DNA of 64,000 nucleotides from Hyphomonadaceae bacterium. GTDB lineage: Bacteria > Pseudomonadota > Alphaproteobacteria > Caulobacterales > Hyphomonadaceae. This document shows positions 54,683-64,000 of this stretch, piece by piece. How positions within the stretch are numbered: position 1 is the stretch's first letter; each line of letters opens with the position of its first letter. The translations under genes were made by a program, and so were the position numbers. The notes beneath the pieces are model-generated. The model made no database searches. It saw only the letters and a program-made list of their open reading frames with translations, and was not told the DNA's origin. Location of the stretch: contig CANJIL010000003.1 in the NCBI GenBank assembly GCA_947474455.1, positions 62,001 to 126,000 of the forward strand, read 5' to 3'.

Positions 54683-55314
54683 TGACCCCGCCATCCCGCA
54701 CCCCCTTCAACTTCGACACCGAGTTCACGCCGCAGGGCGACGTGCTGCGCGGCCCCGACCGCAAGTATTTCTCGCGCGACGAAGCCGACCAGCTTGCCGC
54801 CAAGGCCCGTGCGGAAGGCGAAGCGAAAGCCCGCCAGACCGTCGAGGCCAAGGGCTTCGCCTCCGTCGACAGTATCGTCGCTCATCTCGCTCCGGTCGCT
54901 GCCCAACTTGCCGGCATCGCCGAACAACTGCGCGCCGAGGCGGCTGAACTCGCCATCATCGCAGCCCGAAAGATCGCCGGGGCCGCGCTCGACAAGGCTG
55001 GCGATGAAGCCGCTGCCAACGCCATCAGCGGCATCGTGCGCCAACTCAAACTCAATCCCGTCGTCACGGTCAGCGTCGCGCCGGATTCGCTCGCCGAGGT
55101 TGAGCGCCGGATGGAACAGCTTCGTCGCCAGGGCATCGGGGCCAACATCGGCTTCGTCGCCAACCCGGCCGCGAAGCCGGGCGACTGGCGCGTCGTCTGG
55201 GGCGAGGGCTCGGCCGGTTTCAGCCGCGAAGGCGTGGAGGCAACGATCGAAGCGATCATAAACAACCGGCTGCAGGACCCTGTCGCGCCGCAACTCGAAC
55301 TTTTTTCCGCATAG
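54682..55314 (+). CDS. fliH: FliH-like flagellar export protein (FlbE)
   Basis: Occupies the FliH position between fliG and fliN, where Caulobacter has flbE. FliH proteins bind the export ATPase FliI and regulate it. 210 residues: 'DEADQLAAKARAEGEAKARQ' is the FliH-type coiled coil, and the C-terminal half ('LAIIAARKIAGAALDKAGDE', 'LAEVERRMEQLRRQGIGANI') resembles the FliH/V-type ATPase E-subunit domain. The start ATG overlaps the fliG stop by one base. The family is poorly conserved, so the position is an important part of the evidence. Confidence 0.85.
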   Translation: MTPPSRTPFNFDTEFTPQGDVLRGPDRKYFSRDEADQLAAKARAEGEAKARQTVEAKGFASVDSIVAHLAPVAAQLAGIAEQLRAEAAELAIIAARKIAGAALDKAGDEAAANAISGIVRQLKLNPVVTVSVAPDSLAEVERRMEQLRRQGIGANIGFVANPAAKPGDWRVVWGEGSAGFSREGVEATIEAIINNRLQDPVAPQLELFSA

Positions 55315-55320
55315 GACGCC

Positions 55321-55671
55321 ATGAGCACCAACGACCTCAACCTTCCGGATCTGGCGAACGGCTCAGCCGTCACGCGGCCGCGCAACACGACGTCGGCTGA
55401 AGCCGAGGACATGCGCGACAAGATCGCGGCTGACCTGCGCCCGGTCTTCGACGTGCCCGTTTCGGTGCAGGCCGTCATCGGCCGCACGACCATCGAGGTC
55501 TCCAAGCTTCTCGAACTCAGTCCCGGCTCGATTCTTGAACTCGACCGCCGCGTGGGTGAAGCCATCGACATTTATGTCAACTCGCGCCTGGTCGCGCGCG
55601 GCGAGGTCGTCGTCGTCGACGACCGCCTCGGCGTGACCATGACCGAGATCATCAAGAATTCTGACGCCTAG
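55321..55671 (+). CDS. fliN: Flagellar motor switch protein FliN
   Basis: C-ring component forming the base of the switch and the docking site for FliH. 116 residues with the SpoA domain: '[20 protein letters not shown]', '[20 protein letters not shown]' and '[20 protein letters not shown]'. Full length, six bases after fliH and 10 bases before flbD, so clearly in the operon. Confidence 0.96.
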   Translation: MSTNDLNLPDLANGSAVTRPRNTTSAEAEDMRDKIAADLRPVFDVPVSVQAVIGRTTIEVSKLLELSPGSILELDRRVGEAIDIYVNSRLVARGEVVVVDDRLGVTMTEIIKNSDA

Positions 55672-55681
55672 AGGAAATCCC

Positions 55682-57052
<1,371 letters not shown>

Positions 57053-57057
57053 GTTAG

Positions 57058-59166
57058 ATGGCTCAGGCAGGCGCAATAAGTCTCGGCGGCAACTCGTTCG
57101 ACTGGAACGCGTTCACCAAGCTGTTCGCCAGGGGCGAATACGCCCTCGGCCTCGGCGTCATGGCGTTGATCGTCATGCTGATCGTGCCGCTGCCGCCTTT
57201 CCTGCTCGACTTCATGCTGTCGATCTCGATCACGCTCTCCGTGCTGATCCTGATGACGGCGCTGCTGATCCGCAAGCCGCTCGAATTCTCCGCCTTCCCG
57301 ACCGTCTTGCTGCTGGCCACGCTGTTGCGCCTCGCCCTCAACATCGCCACCACCCGCCTGATCCTTTCACACGGTCACGAAGGCCCGCAGGCCGCCGGCA
57401 ACATCATTGAGGCTTTCGGCGGCTTCGTGATGCAGGGCAACTTCATCATCGGCGTCGTGGTCTTCATCATCCTGATTATCGTGAACTTCGTGGTCGTTAC
57501 GAAGGGTTCGGGCCGCATCGCCGAAGTCGCCGCCCGCTTCACCCTCGACGCCATGCCAGGCAAGCAGATGGCGATCGACGCCGATCTCTCCGCCGGCATG
57601 ATCACCGAAGAAGAAGCCCGCAGGCGGCGCAAGGAGCTCGAAGGCGAAAGCAATTTCTATGGCGCGATGGACGGCGCCTCGAAATTTGTGCGCGGCGACG
57701 CCATGGCCGGCATCCTGATAACCTTCATCAATGTGATCGGCGGCATGATCATCGGCGTGGCGCAGGAAGGCATCACCTTCGAACAGGCCGCCAACTCCTA
57801 CACTCTGCTTACCGTCGGCGACGGCATCGTCTCGCAAATCCCCGCCCTCGTGGTCTCCGTCGCGGCCGGCATGCTAGTTTCCAAGGCAGGCGTCGACGGC
57901 GCCGCCGACAAGGCCATCGGCATCCAGCTCTTCACCAACCCGCAGGGCCTCGCCATGGCGGCCGTCACGGCCGGCCTCATCGGCCTCCTGCCCGGTATGC
58001 CGATGATTCCCTTCTTCGCCCTCGCCGGCGGCGCGGGTTACATGGCGTGGCGCGGGTTCCAGAAACAGGCCCAGGCCGAAGATAACAAGGTCCGTGAGGA
58101 AGCCGCCGCCCAGCGCGCCAAACCCGTCGCGGAAGCCCCGATCTCGCAATCGCTCGCCGTCGACGACATCAAGATCGAACTCGGCTTCGGCCTGCTGGGC
58201 TTCATCAACGAAACCTCGGGCCGCAAACTCACCGATCAGGTCAAGGCGGTCCGCCGCCAGGTCGCCTCGGAGTTCGGCTTCGTCGTCCCTCAGGTCCGCA
58301 TCATCGACAATCTCGAGCTCGGCTCGGAAGACTACCGCATCCTCATCAAGGAAGTCGTCGCCGGCCGCGGCAAGCTGCGCCCACAGCTCCACCTCGCCAT
58401 GGACGCCTCCGGCGCCGCACCGCCCATCCCCGGCGAGAAGGTCAACGAACCGGTCTTCGGCCTACCCGCCGTCTGGGTCGACGACACGATGAAGGAAAAC
58501 GCCGCGATCGCGGGCTACACCATCGTCGACGCCGCCACCGTCCTCACCACCCACTTCACCGAACTCGTGAAGGAGAACATGGCCGAACTCCTCACCTTTG
58601 GCAGCGTCCGGCAGCTCATCGATGATCTGCCCAAGGCCCAGTCTGCTCTCGTCGCCGACATCGCGCCCTCGCAGATCACCGTCTCCGGCATCCAGCGCAT
58701 CCTGCAGAACCTGCTGCGCGAGCGCATCTCGGTCCGCGACTTCGGCACGATCCTCGAAGCCATCGCCGAGGCGACCTCCGCATCGACCGATCTTCTCACC
58801 GTCACCGAGCACGTCCGCTCGCGCCTCGCCCGCCAGCTCTGCAATGCGCACCTCGACGCCAGCGGCGCCCTCCCGGTCGTCGCGCTCTCCCCCAACTGGG
58901 AGCAGACCTTCGCCGAAGCGCTCGTCGGCCAGGGCGCGGACCGCCAGCTCGCCCTCGAACCGTCGCGACTGCATCAGTTCGTCGCCGACTTGCGCAACGC
59001 CTTCGAACGCGCATCTCAGACCGGCGAGAGCCCCGTCCTGCTCACGTCGGCTGCGATCCGCCCCTACGTCCGCTCGCTGGTCGAACGCTTCCGGCCGCAG
59101 ACCACCGTGATGTCGCAGAACGAGATCCACCCCAAGGCGCGGCTGCGTTCAGCCGGGGCCGTGTAA
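57058..59166 (+). CDS. flhA: Flagellar export gate protein FlhA
   Basis: Large inner-membrane component of the type III export gate. 702 residues: an N-terminal half with about eight transmembrane helices ('GLGVMALIVMLIVPLPPFLL', 'FPTVLLLATLLRLALNIATT'), the cytoplasmic FHIPEP loop ('DAMPGKQMAIDADLSAGMIT', 'EEEARRRRKELEGESNFYGA'), and the C-terminal cytoplasmic domain that binds chaperone-substrate complexes. It starts five bases after flbD, so it is in the same operon. Family length and motifs are normal. Confidence 0.97.
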   Translation: MAQAGAISLGGNSFDWNAFTKLFARGEYALGLGVMALIVMLIVPLPPFLLDFMLSISITLSVLILMTALLIRKPLEFSAFPTVLLLATLLRLALNIATTRLILSHGHEGPQAAGNIIEAFGGFVMQGNFIIGVVVFIILIIVNFVVVTKGSGRIAEVAARFTLDAMPGKQMAIDADLSAGMITEEEARRRRKELEGESNFYGAMDGASKFVRGDAMAGILITFINVIGGMIIGVAQEGITFEQAANSYTLLTVGDGIVSQIPALVVSVAAGMLVSKAGVDGAADKAIGIQLFTNPQGLAMAAVTAGLIGLLPGMPMIPFFALAGGAGYMAWRGFQKQAQAEDNKVREEAAAQRAKPVAEAPISQSLAVDDIKIELGFGLLGFINETSGRKLTDQVKAVRRQVASEFGFVVPQVRIIDNLELGSEDYRILIKEVVAGRGKLRPQLHLAMDASGAAPPIPGEKVNEPVFGLPAVWVDDTMKENAAIAGYTIVDAATVLTTHFTELVKENMAELLTFGSVRQLIDDLPKAQSALVADIAPSQITVSGIQRILQNLLRERISVRDFGTILEAIAEATSASTDLLTVTEHVRSRLARQLCNAHLDASGALPVVALSPNWEQTFAEALVGQGADRQLALEPSRLHQFVADLRNAFERASQTGESPVLLTSAAIRPYVRSLVERFRPQTTVMSQNEIHPKARLRSAGAV

Positions 59167-59189
59167 AGCGTTCGAGGAGGAACCCGACC

Positions 59190-60164
59190 ATGAAGATGAA
59201 GATGTTCGTGGGCCGAACCGAGGAAGAGGCCATGGCGATGGTCCGCGCCGAAATGGGTCCGGACGCGGTCATCCTCTCCACGCGCGAGGATGACGGCCGG
59301 GTCGAAATCCGCGCCGCCGTCGAGCGCAACTTCGGTCAGAAATTCGCGGCCCCGAAATTCGCCGAGCCGCGCCCGATGTTCGACGAGACGCGCTCGCAGC
59401 TCGCTTCCACCCTGCGCTGGCACGGCGCGCCAGATGGCTTCGTTCACCTGGTCGCCGAAGCCGGAAGCCGGCTCGGCGCCGGAATGGAGGCGATCAACTC
59501 GCTCTCCGTCGGCATCGAGGGTGTGCTCACCTTCAACCCGATCAACCCGCGCCCGGCCAAGTCCCTCATGCTCGTCGGCCCGCCCGGCTCGGGCAAGACC
59601 ACGGCCGTCGCCAAGCTCGCGACTCTTCTGTCGGACAAGAAAGATCCGCTCGAAGCCGTCGCAGCTGACTTCGATGCATCGGGCCAGGTGTCTCGCCTCG
59701 CTGCCTTAATGCTTAAGCCCACGGTAACCTTTGCGCTCTCGCCCGATCATTTGATGAAACTGGTGCGCGACACAGACGATCGCGGACAAAAACTTGTCAT
59801 CGATTGCCCCTCATTTAACCCGCTCGACGAAGCGGACATGCTGCGCTGTAGGGACTTGATTTCCTATATGAATATCGAGCCGATCCTGGTGCTGGCCGCC
59901 GATGGCCACCCGATGGAGATCGAGGACAATGCGCGCGCCTTCGCCCAAGCGGGTTGCAAGCGTGTCATTCTTACCCGGATTGATGCGGTTAGACGTCGCG
60001 GCGGAGTAATAGCTGCAATTTCTTCGGCGCGGTTAAGCATCGCTCAACTAGGTTCAACGTCTAGTGTACGTGGCGGACTGGCGCCTGCCTCGGCTGGACG
60101 TATCGCCCGGTTATTCGTGACCGGGACCACCGAAGCAGCGAACCAGCTCAAAGGAGCCGCGTGA
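59190..60164 (+). CDS. flhF: FlhF-like SRP-family GTPase
   Basis: FlhF positions the flagellum at the pole. 324 residues, 23 bases after flhA behind GGAGGA. The N-terminal B domain is typical ('MKMFVGRTEEEAMAMVRAEM', 'GPDAVILSTREDDG'). The P-loop is 'VGPPGSGKTTAVAKLATLL'. Later G motifs are divergent: 'AADFDASGQVSRLAALM' stands where FlhF has DTYRIGA, and 'LTRIDAVRRRG' replaces TKxD. GTP binding is therefore likely but hydrolysis or specificity may be altered. Its end overlaps flhG by four bases, as in the usual flhF-flhG pair. Confidence 0.85.
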   Translation: MKMKMFVGRTEEEAMAMVRAEMGPDAVILSTREDDGRVEIRAAVERNFGQKFAAPKFAEPRPMFDETRSQLASTLRWHGAPDGFVHLVAEAGSRLGAGMEAINSLSVGIEGVLTFNPINPRPAKSLMLVGPPGSGKTTAVAKLATLLSDKKDPLEAVAADFDASGQVSRLAALMLKPTVTFALSPDHLMKLVRDTDDRGQKLVIDCPSFNPLDEADMLRCRDLISYMNIEPILVLAADGHPMEIEDNARAFAQAGCKRVILTRIDAVRRRGGVIAAISSARLSIAQLGSTSSVRGGLAPASAGRIARLFVTGTTEAANQLKGAA

Positions 60165-61009
60165 TGATGAACTTCGGATCGCGAAAGACTGAAACGAAAG
60201 GCGGCGCCCGTTCTCGTCTGGCGCCAGCCTCTGTTCTGGCTGTGGCCTCGGGCAAGGGCGGGGTTGGTAAGACATGGCTCTCGACCACGCTGGCGGCATG
60301 CTTTGCGAAAATGGGCCGTCGCACCCTGCTGGTGGACGGCGATCTCGGCCTCGCCAATGTCGACGTGCAGCTTGGCATCGCCCCCGAAACGGATCTCGCC
60401 GCGGTCATCGCCGGCTGGGTCGAGCTCGAGGATGCGGTCTGCAAGGTGAATGGCGGCGCCGGCTCTGAAATCGGTTTCGACGTGCTGCCCGGCCGCTCCG
60501 GCTCCGGCGCACTCGCTGGACTGCCCGCTGAAGAAGCCTCGCGTCTTGCAGCTTCTCTCACGGCCCTCGCCCTTCAATATGACCAGGTCATCGTCGACCT
60601 CGGCGCCGGCATCGAAGACAACGTCATGCGGCTCGCGCGTGCGTGCGACCGCTGCCTCATTGTCGCCAACGACGAGCCGACCTCGATGACTGACGCCTAC
60701 GCCTTCATCAAGGTGCTGCGCGGCTATGCGCCGAGCGTGCAACCCTGGATCGCCATCAACATGGCGGATACGCGCGTCGCCGGTCGCCGCACCTACGAGG
60801 CCCTCGCCCGCGCAAGCCAAACCTTTCTCGGCTTCCGCCCGCCCCTCGCCGGCATCGTCCTGCGCGACCTGAAAGTGCGCGAAGCCATCCGCCAGCAGAA
60901 GACGATCGTCTCGATCGACCCGCAGGCGCAGGCGGCCCTCGACGCCCAGCAGATCGCCGAAGCCATGATCCGCGGCGGCGCCGAAAACTCCGTCGCCCAA
61001 TCGGCCTGA
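60161..61009 (+). CDS. flhG: FlhG (MinD-like ATPase) flagellar number regulator
   Basis: MinD/ParA-type ATPase that limits flagellar number together with FlhF. 282 residues; track start is a GTG, with ATGs at 60164 and 60167 as alternatives. The deviant Walker A is 'VASGKGGVGKTWLSTTLAAC', then 'RRTLLVDGDLGLANVDVQLG' and 'YDQVIVDLGAGIEDNVMRLA'. The C-terminal part is shorter than MinD and the amphipathic tail is unclear. It overlaps flhF and closes the flagellar block. Confidence 0.92.
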   Translation: MMMNFGSRKTETKGGARSRLAPASVLAVASGKGGVGKTWLSTTLAACFAKMGRRTLLVDGDLGLANVDVQLGIAPETDLAAVIAGWVELEDAVCKVNGGAGSEIGFDVLPGRSGSGALAGLPAEEASRLAASLTALALQYDQVIVDLGAGIEDNVMRLARACDRCLIVANDEPTSMTDAYAFIKVLRGYAPSVQPWIAINMADTRVAGRRTYEALARASQTFLGFRPPLAGIVLRDLKVREAIRQQKTIVSIDPQAQAALDAQQIAEAMIRGGAENSVAQSA

Positions 61010-61123
61010 TCGGCGCCTAACAAGCCCGCTCGTACCGCGCCCTGAGCGCCACCAAACGCTGACGCTGCAATATTGCGCGCTGAACCGGTTGTGCAACGCA
61101 CGCGAGAACGCCAGATTCAGCGG

Positions 61124-61291
61124 ATGAAGTTCCTGATCTACGCCTTCGTGTTCGTGGCCGCAGCCTCGCTGGTGATCGGCATCGTCATCGGCCTGGCGCT
61201 GAAACTCATTGGCATGATCGCCTTCGCCGTCCTCATCGTCGCCGGCATCCTCTTCCTCGCCCGCCTCATGCGCGGCCGCCGCGAGTTCTGA
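61124..61291 (+). CDS. Very small two-helix membrane protein of unknown function
   Basis: Starting at the ATG at 61124 gives 55 residues of almost continuous hydrophobic sequence ('FLIYAFVFVAAASLVIGIVI', 'LIGMIAFAVLIVAGILFLAR') with a basic end ('MRGRREF'). Predicted to be a hairpin inner-membrane protein. It lies 115 bases after flhG with no terminator in between, so it may be co-transcribed. No family recognised; the ribosome site is weak. Confidence 0.5.
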   Translation: MKFLIYAFVFVAAASLVIGIVIGLALKLIGMIAFAVLIVAGILFLARLMRGRREF

Positions 61292-61613
61292 TCGCCGCCT
61301 TTCTCTAGGCAACAGGCGCCCGCGCACCTCACGCCATCTGGAGGGTACCCTCATGTACGCGCGCCCGACGCTGGACGAGGTCCAGCTTTCTGGAACCCAA
61401 AGGTACGCAGGGCGCTCGATCAGTGGTTTAGTCTTCATGATGAGCTGCCAGCGAAGCTTGCGCCGGTCGAACGAGGGGCTTCGCCACCCGCTATGATCGC
61501 AGGGCCACCCGCTTCAAAGCCTTCATCCACCTCGCCCGCGCAATGTAATGGGGTACATGAATGTCGATCCGTCCTAATACGATGGGAATGCTGGTCGCCG
61601 CCGAACGCCCGTC
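61292..61613. other. Intergenic region without a supported gene
   Basis: About 320 bases between the small membrane protein and the membrane protein at 61614. ORF 61493-61834 has no motifs and overlaps the next gene in another frame. I see no clear terminator, tRNA or promoter. Confidence 0.5.
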
Positions 61614-62333
61614 GTGATTGCGCGAATGACCGCTATTCGCCGCAACAAGCCGATATTTGCGACAGTGGCGAGAGTTCCTGCACGGCCAAAATCCCGTATA
61701 CCGACGCCTGCCACTGCTGGAGCACCCAGATTGTCACACCCATCCGGAATACCCCCCCCGCACTGGTTCGCGGCGGGCCTGGTCGGCTTGGCCGGACTGG
61801 CTCTACTTGGGACGATGTGGCTATCGGGCGGTGATTTCTGGCGCATGCAGCGCCCCTTCATGGCTGTGACCCTGATCTCCGCCGCCACGCTGATCGTAGC
61901 CGCGACGATGGCTGCCGGCCTGCCTCGAGGCCGTTTGCGCTCGCTGATGATCGCGCTGGTCGTCATTGCCATTCTTGCGACCTTTCTAGGCGAAGGTCTT
62001 GCCGAGCGCCTCCGATTTGATGAGCTTCGCGCCTCGCTCGCGATGGAAGTGGAGACCGTCCACCGCGGCGGCGACTGCATCACCCCCTGCCGGATCGACT
62101 CCCGAGAGCCCCTGCGCGTGGCCTTCCAACTGAGCGGCGAAGGCAAACACTGGAGCGGTGTCTGCTACGACGCAACCGACACGATCAACGGCGTGGAGTT
62201 CGGGGGCTCTGTCCGCCCGCCCAACGTCACCCAAGCGGTCATGCTCGGCAAAGCAAGCGCAATGTTCAGCGGCGAAGTCCGTCACGCGCCGTCGTGGGGC
62301 GACCACTGGTATGGCTGTTCAACGCGGCCGTGA
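61614..62333 (+). CDS. Membrane protein with a periplasmic domain, function unknown
   Basis: 239 residues: a Pro/Arg-rich N-terminus, hydrophobic helices at about 52-70 ('WFAAGLVGLAGLALLGTMW'), 82-102 and 110-126, then a soluble domain of about 110 residues with three Cys ('GGDCITPCRID', 'WSGVCYDATD'). I do not recognise a family. The true start may be further in; the first 45 residues read unlike the rest, and an in-frame ATG at about 61815 would give a shorter protein. Confidence 0.55.
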   Translation: MIARMTAIRRNKPIFATVARVPARPKSRIPTPATAGAPRLSHPSGIPPPHWFAAGLVGLAGLALLGTMWLSGGDFWRMQRPFMAVTLISAATLIVAATMAAGLPRGRLRSLMIALVVIAILATFLGEGLAERLRFDELRASLAMEVETVHRGGDCITPCRIDSREPLRVAFQLSGEGKHWSGVCYDATDTINGVEFGGSVRPPNVTQAVMLGKASAMFSGEVRHAPSWGDHWYGCSTRP

Positions 62334-62510
62334 CTAAGAGGCCCGACGGAGAATGCCTGACGCAGCGGATCGGCGCCAGCAGCCAATATGAGCATGCGCG
62401 TTGCCGCGCCGAAATTGACAGGCGCTTGGTTCTACGCCCACAAGTGAATCGGGGGCCGTCAGACCGGCCGTTTGCCATTGCCAGCTTTCCAAACGGGGTC
62501 AGAGGCCAAT

Positions 62511-63752
62511 ATGCTCAATCGCTGGATCGCGCGCATGTGCATCGGCTTGACGCTGCTCGGCGGCGGTCTGCTCGCAACGCCATCGTGGGCGGTAAACGAG
62601 CATACGCAGCTGGCCGTCTCCGCCTATGTCAACATAACCGTCCCGGCAATCGCCCGTCTGAAGCCCTACATCGACAAGTCGGCATCTGATCGAGCGAATG
62701 CGCTTGCGACGACGGGAATCACGGAGACGACATGCGTTGCGCCCACCACCGAAAGTATCTCTGCAGGTGAGCACTTTGCAGAAGGCGCGGGCAATCTGTG
62801 TCAGGCATTGATCGCTTGGATGCAGAACGAAGACATCTTCACTTGCAGCCGCGTGAAGTTCTCCGGAATCGATTTTGCGCACACCGAGCCTGTGGATGCG
62901 ACGATCGCAAAGCTGCACAAGTCGGAAGGCATCGTGTCGACGCGGCTGCAGCTTCAGAAAGCCGCCGGCTGCGCAACCAAGACCGTTGCCTACTGGGGGC
63001 CCAGGCTGCTTGATCTCGTGGACTGGCTATCGGCAAGCGTCAGCAACGTGGGCGAACTCCAGGCGCCATCCGGCGGCGGCGCAGCGCCCACGCAAAAAGC
63101 GTTCGAGTACGCGGTCTTCCAGTGCCATCTCGCCTATAACGCCGATGAAAACGCCAAATCAGCCGTTACTGATGCTGCAGACGATGCCTGTTACGCGATG
63201 AACTACCTTTTCGAGCACAAGGCGCTCGACGCCTGCCGCACGCTCGACCGCTCCATCACGAAAGCTGTTTCGATGGGCGCCTGCGATCCGCTTGCAGCCC
63301 AAGCGGATCAACTCTCCCACAAGCTTGCCCAGAGGTTCGGCGGCCTCAACTGCGGCATGGTGATCGCCACCGCCAAGGTCGATGAAGATGACGCCAAGGC
63401 CAGGCAGCTAGCCGCCGCTACGCCGCCGCCCCCGCCTAGCCAGCCCGCGCCCAAACCGTATGAAAAGCGCAACGCCATCGTCAATGAGATCAACGCCGAG
63501 ACGCAATCATTCAACAACAGCTTGGAAGTGGCCCAGCGCTGGTTCGATCGCGGCGAAGACTACGAAGCTTGCGGATATTACCAGCAAGCGCTGGCCGGCT
63601 TGCGCAAACTGGAAACCTTGTACTCAGACCTTAACCGCGAGACGGGAAACTCCGACTACAATGCCAAGTCCAGAGAGATGAAAGACCAACAGGTCATCGT
63701 GCTCGATGGCTACGGCGACATGTGCATGGAAGCAGAACGCCGTCTGTATTGA
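62511..63752 (+). CDS. Secreted protein of unknown function
   Basis: Start set to the ATG at 62511, behind GGGGTCAGAGG, giving 413 residues with a signal peptide ('IGLTLLGGGLLATPSWAV'). The mature protein is helical and has about ten Cys spread in pairs ('ETTCVAPTTE', 'ACYAMNYLFEHKALDACRTL', 'YEACGYYQQAL'), suggesting several disulfides or small repeats. A Pro-rich linker ('ATPPPPPSQPAPKPYEKR') separates a C-terminal helical part with TPR-like spacing. No family recognised. It ends about 100 bases before the insertion sequence. Confidence 0.7.
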   Translation: MLNRWIARMCIGLTLLGGGLLATPSWAVNEHTQLAVSAYVNITVPAIARLKPYIDKSASDRANALATTGITETTCVAPTTESISAGEHFAEGAGNLCQALIAWMQNEDIFTCSRVKFSGIDFAHTEPVDATIAKLHKSEGIVSTRLQLQKAAGCATKTVAYWGPRLLDLVDWLSASVSNVGELQAPSGGGAAPTQKAFEYAVFQCHLAYNADENAKSAVTDAADDACYAMNYLFEHKALDACRTLDRSITKAVSMGACDPLAAQADQLSHKLAQRFGGLNCGMVIATAKVDEDDAKARQLAAATPPPPPSQPAPKPYEKRNAIVNEINAETQSFNNSLEVAQRWFDRGEDYEACGYYQQALAGLRKLETLYSDLNRETGNSDYNAKSREMKDQQVIVLDGYGDMCMEAERRLY

Positions 63753-63855
63753 GGCTCGCTGAACCCTGGCTACCAGTAGCTATTTGGGGCGGAAGCCGCG
63801 CAAAAACGCGAGCGCCGTTCTCTTTTGGGTCTGAGGCGCCGTCGTCGGGGCCGAC

Positions 63856-64000
63856 TCATGTGGCCATCGCCCGGATCAGCGGGCGGACGCCGAAGAGCGC
63901 CATCATCCGCTTCAGATTGTAGGCGAGCGCGTTGAGGCTCATGTCGGTTTTGACCTTGGGAAGCGCCCCGGTGAGGAAGTGCGTCGCACCCATCCAGGCC
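63856..64000 (-). mobile_element. IS1182-like transposase, C-terminal end (cut by window edge)
   Basis: Not in the ORF track because it is open at the edge. The minus strand reads 'MGATHFLTGALPKVKTDMSL' and 'NALAYNLKRMMALFGVRPLI', then a TGA at 63856-63858. This is the characteristic C-terminus of IS1182 (IS5-superfamily) DDE transposases. The rest of the element lies beyond the window. The exact IS boundary and inverted repeat could not be fixed; it must lie between the secreted protein stop at 63752 and 63855. Confidence 0.85.

Noticed and set aside
60044-61438. 464-residue minus-strand ORF opposite flhG
   Set aside because: Overlaps flhF and flhG completely and lacks motifs; shadow.

Overview
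The window looks like chromosomal DNA of a high-GC alphaproteobacterium of the Caulobacterales / Hyphomonadaceae type. The main evidence is the flagellar order flgE - sciP - fliF - fliG - flbE(fliH) - fliN - flbD - flhA, which mirrors Caulobacter crescentus. It carries the atypical sigma54 activator FlbD, the CtrA inhibitor SciP, CtrA-like boxes before fliF and clustered GANTC (CcrM) sites. A class GN sortase beside its usual vWA target protein suggests a marine or aquatic lineage. These assignments come from protein motifs read by eye; no database search was run.

Layout. 1-8.9 kb: a partial histidine phosphatase, a frameshifted secreted protein, lepB, two tandem secreted paralogues, three YceI-domain genes (one fused to cytochrome b561), sua5, and a 27-residue Lys/Ala-rich histone-tail-like peptide gene followed by a strong hairpin. 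8.9-10.1 kb: gene-poor DNA with a repeated TGAGGGATA motif and a doubtful frameshifted small gene. 10.1-36.7 kb: mostly housekeeping and envelope genes (SPFH-like protein, FAD-linked oxidase, two M16 peptidases, aspartate aminotransferase, S9 peptidase, sortase pair, DUF1194 vWA protein, a secreted protein with a TonB C-terminal domain, 5'-nucleotidase, DUF2332, RidA, DUF1330, thiolase). 36.7-43.8 kb: host-attachment-like protein, a stretch of decayed genes (thioesterase/MarR remnants, a dodecin with a possible frameshift, a broken unknown gene), mnmA, a PQQ-type sugar dehydrogenase, a hemerythrin-like protein. 43.8-61.0 kb: the flagellar region, with flgK-flgL leftward and fliK-flgD-flgE, sciP, fliF-fliG-fliH-fliN-flbD-flhA-flhF-flhG rightward. 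61-64 kb: small membrane and secreted proteins, then the 3' end of an IS1182-like transposase.

How it fits together. The flagellar block encodes the MS-ring/rotor (FliF, FliG, FliN), the export gate (FlhA, FliH), hook and hook-filament junction (FlgE, FlgD, FliK, FlgK, FlgL), placement/number control (FlhF, FlhG) and its regulators. Near-consensus CtrA boxes precede fliF, and well-spaced sigma54 elements precede both fliK and flgK. This fits the known cascade: CtrA switches on the early operon including flbD, and FlbD with sigma54 switches on hook genes.

The most notable features are lesions. flgL ends at an amber codon, and the next 17 in-frame codons read like the missing FlgL C-terminus. 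An endonuclease V gene has lost its middle. A divergent PaaI-thioesterase/MarR pair has lost both N-terminal halves. At least four further genes are interrupted by apparent one-base losses. Whether these are real decay or assembly errors cannot be settled from the sequence alone.
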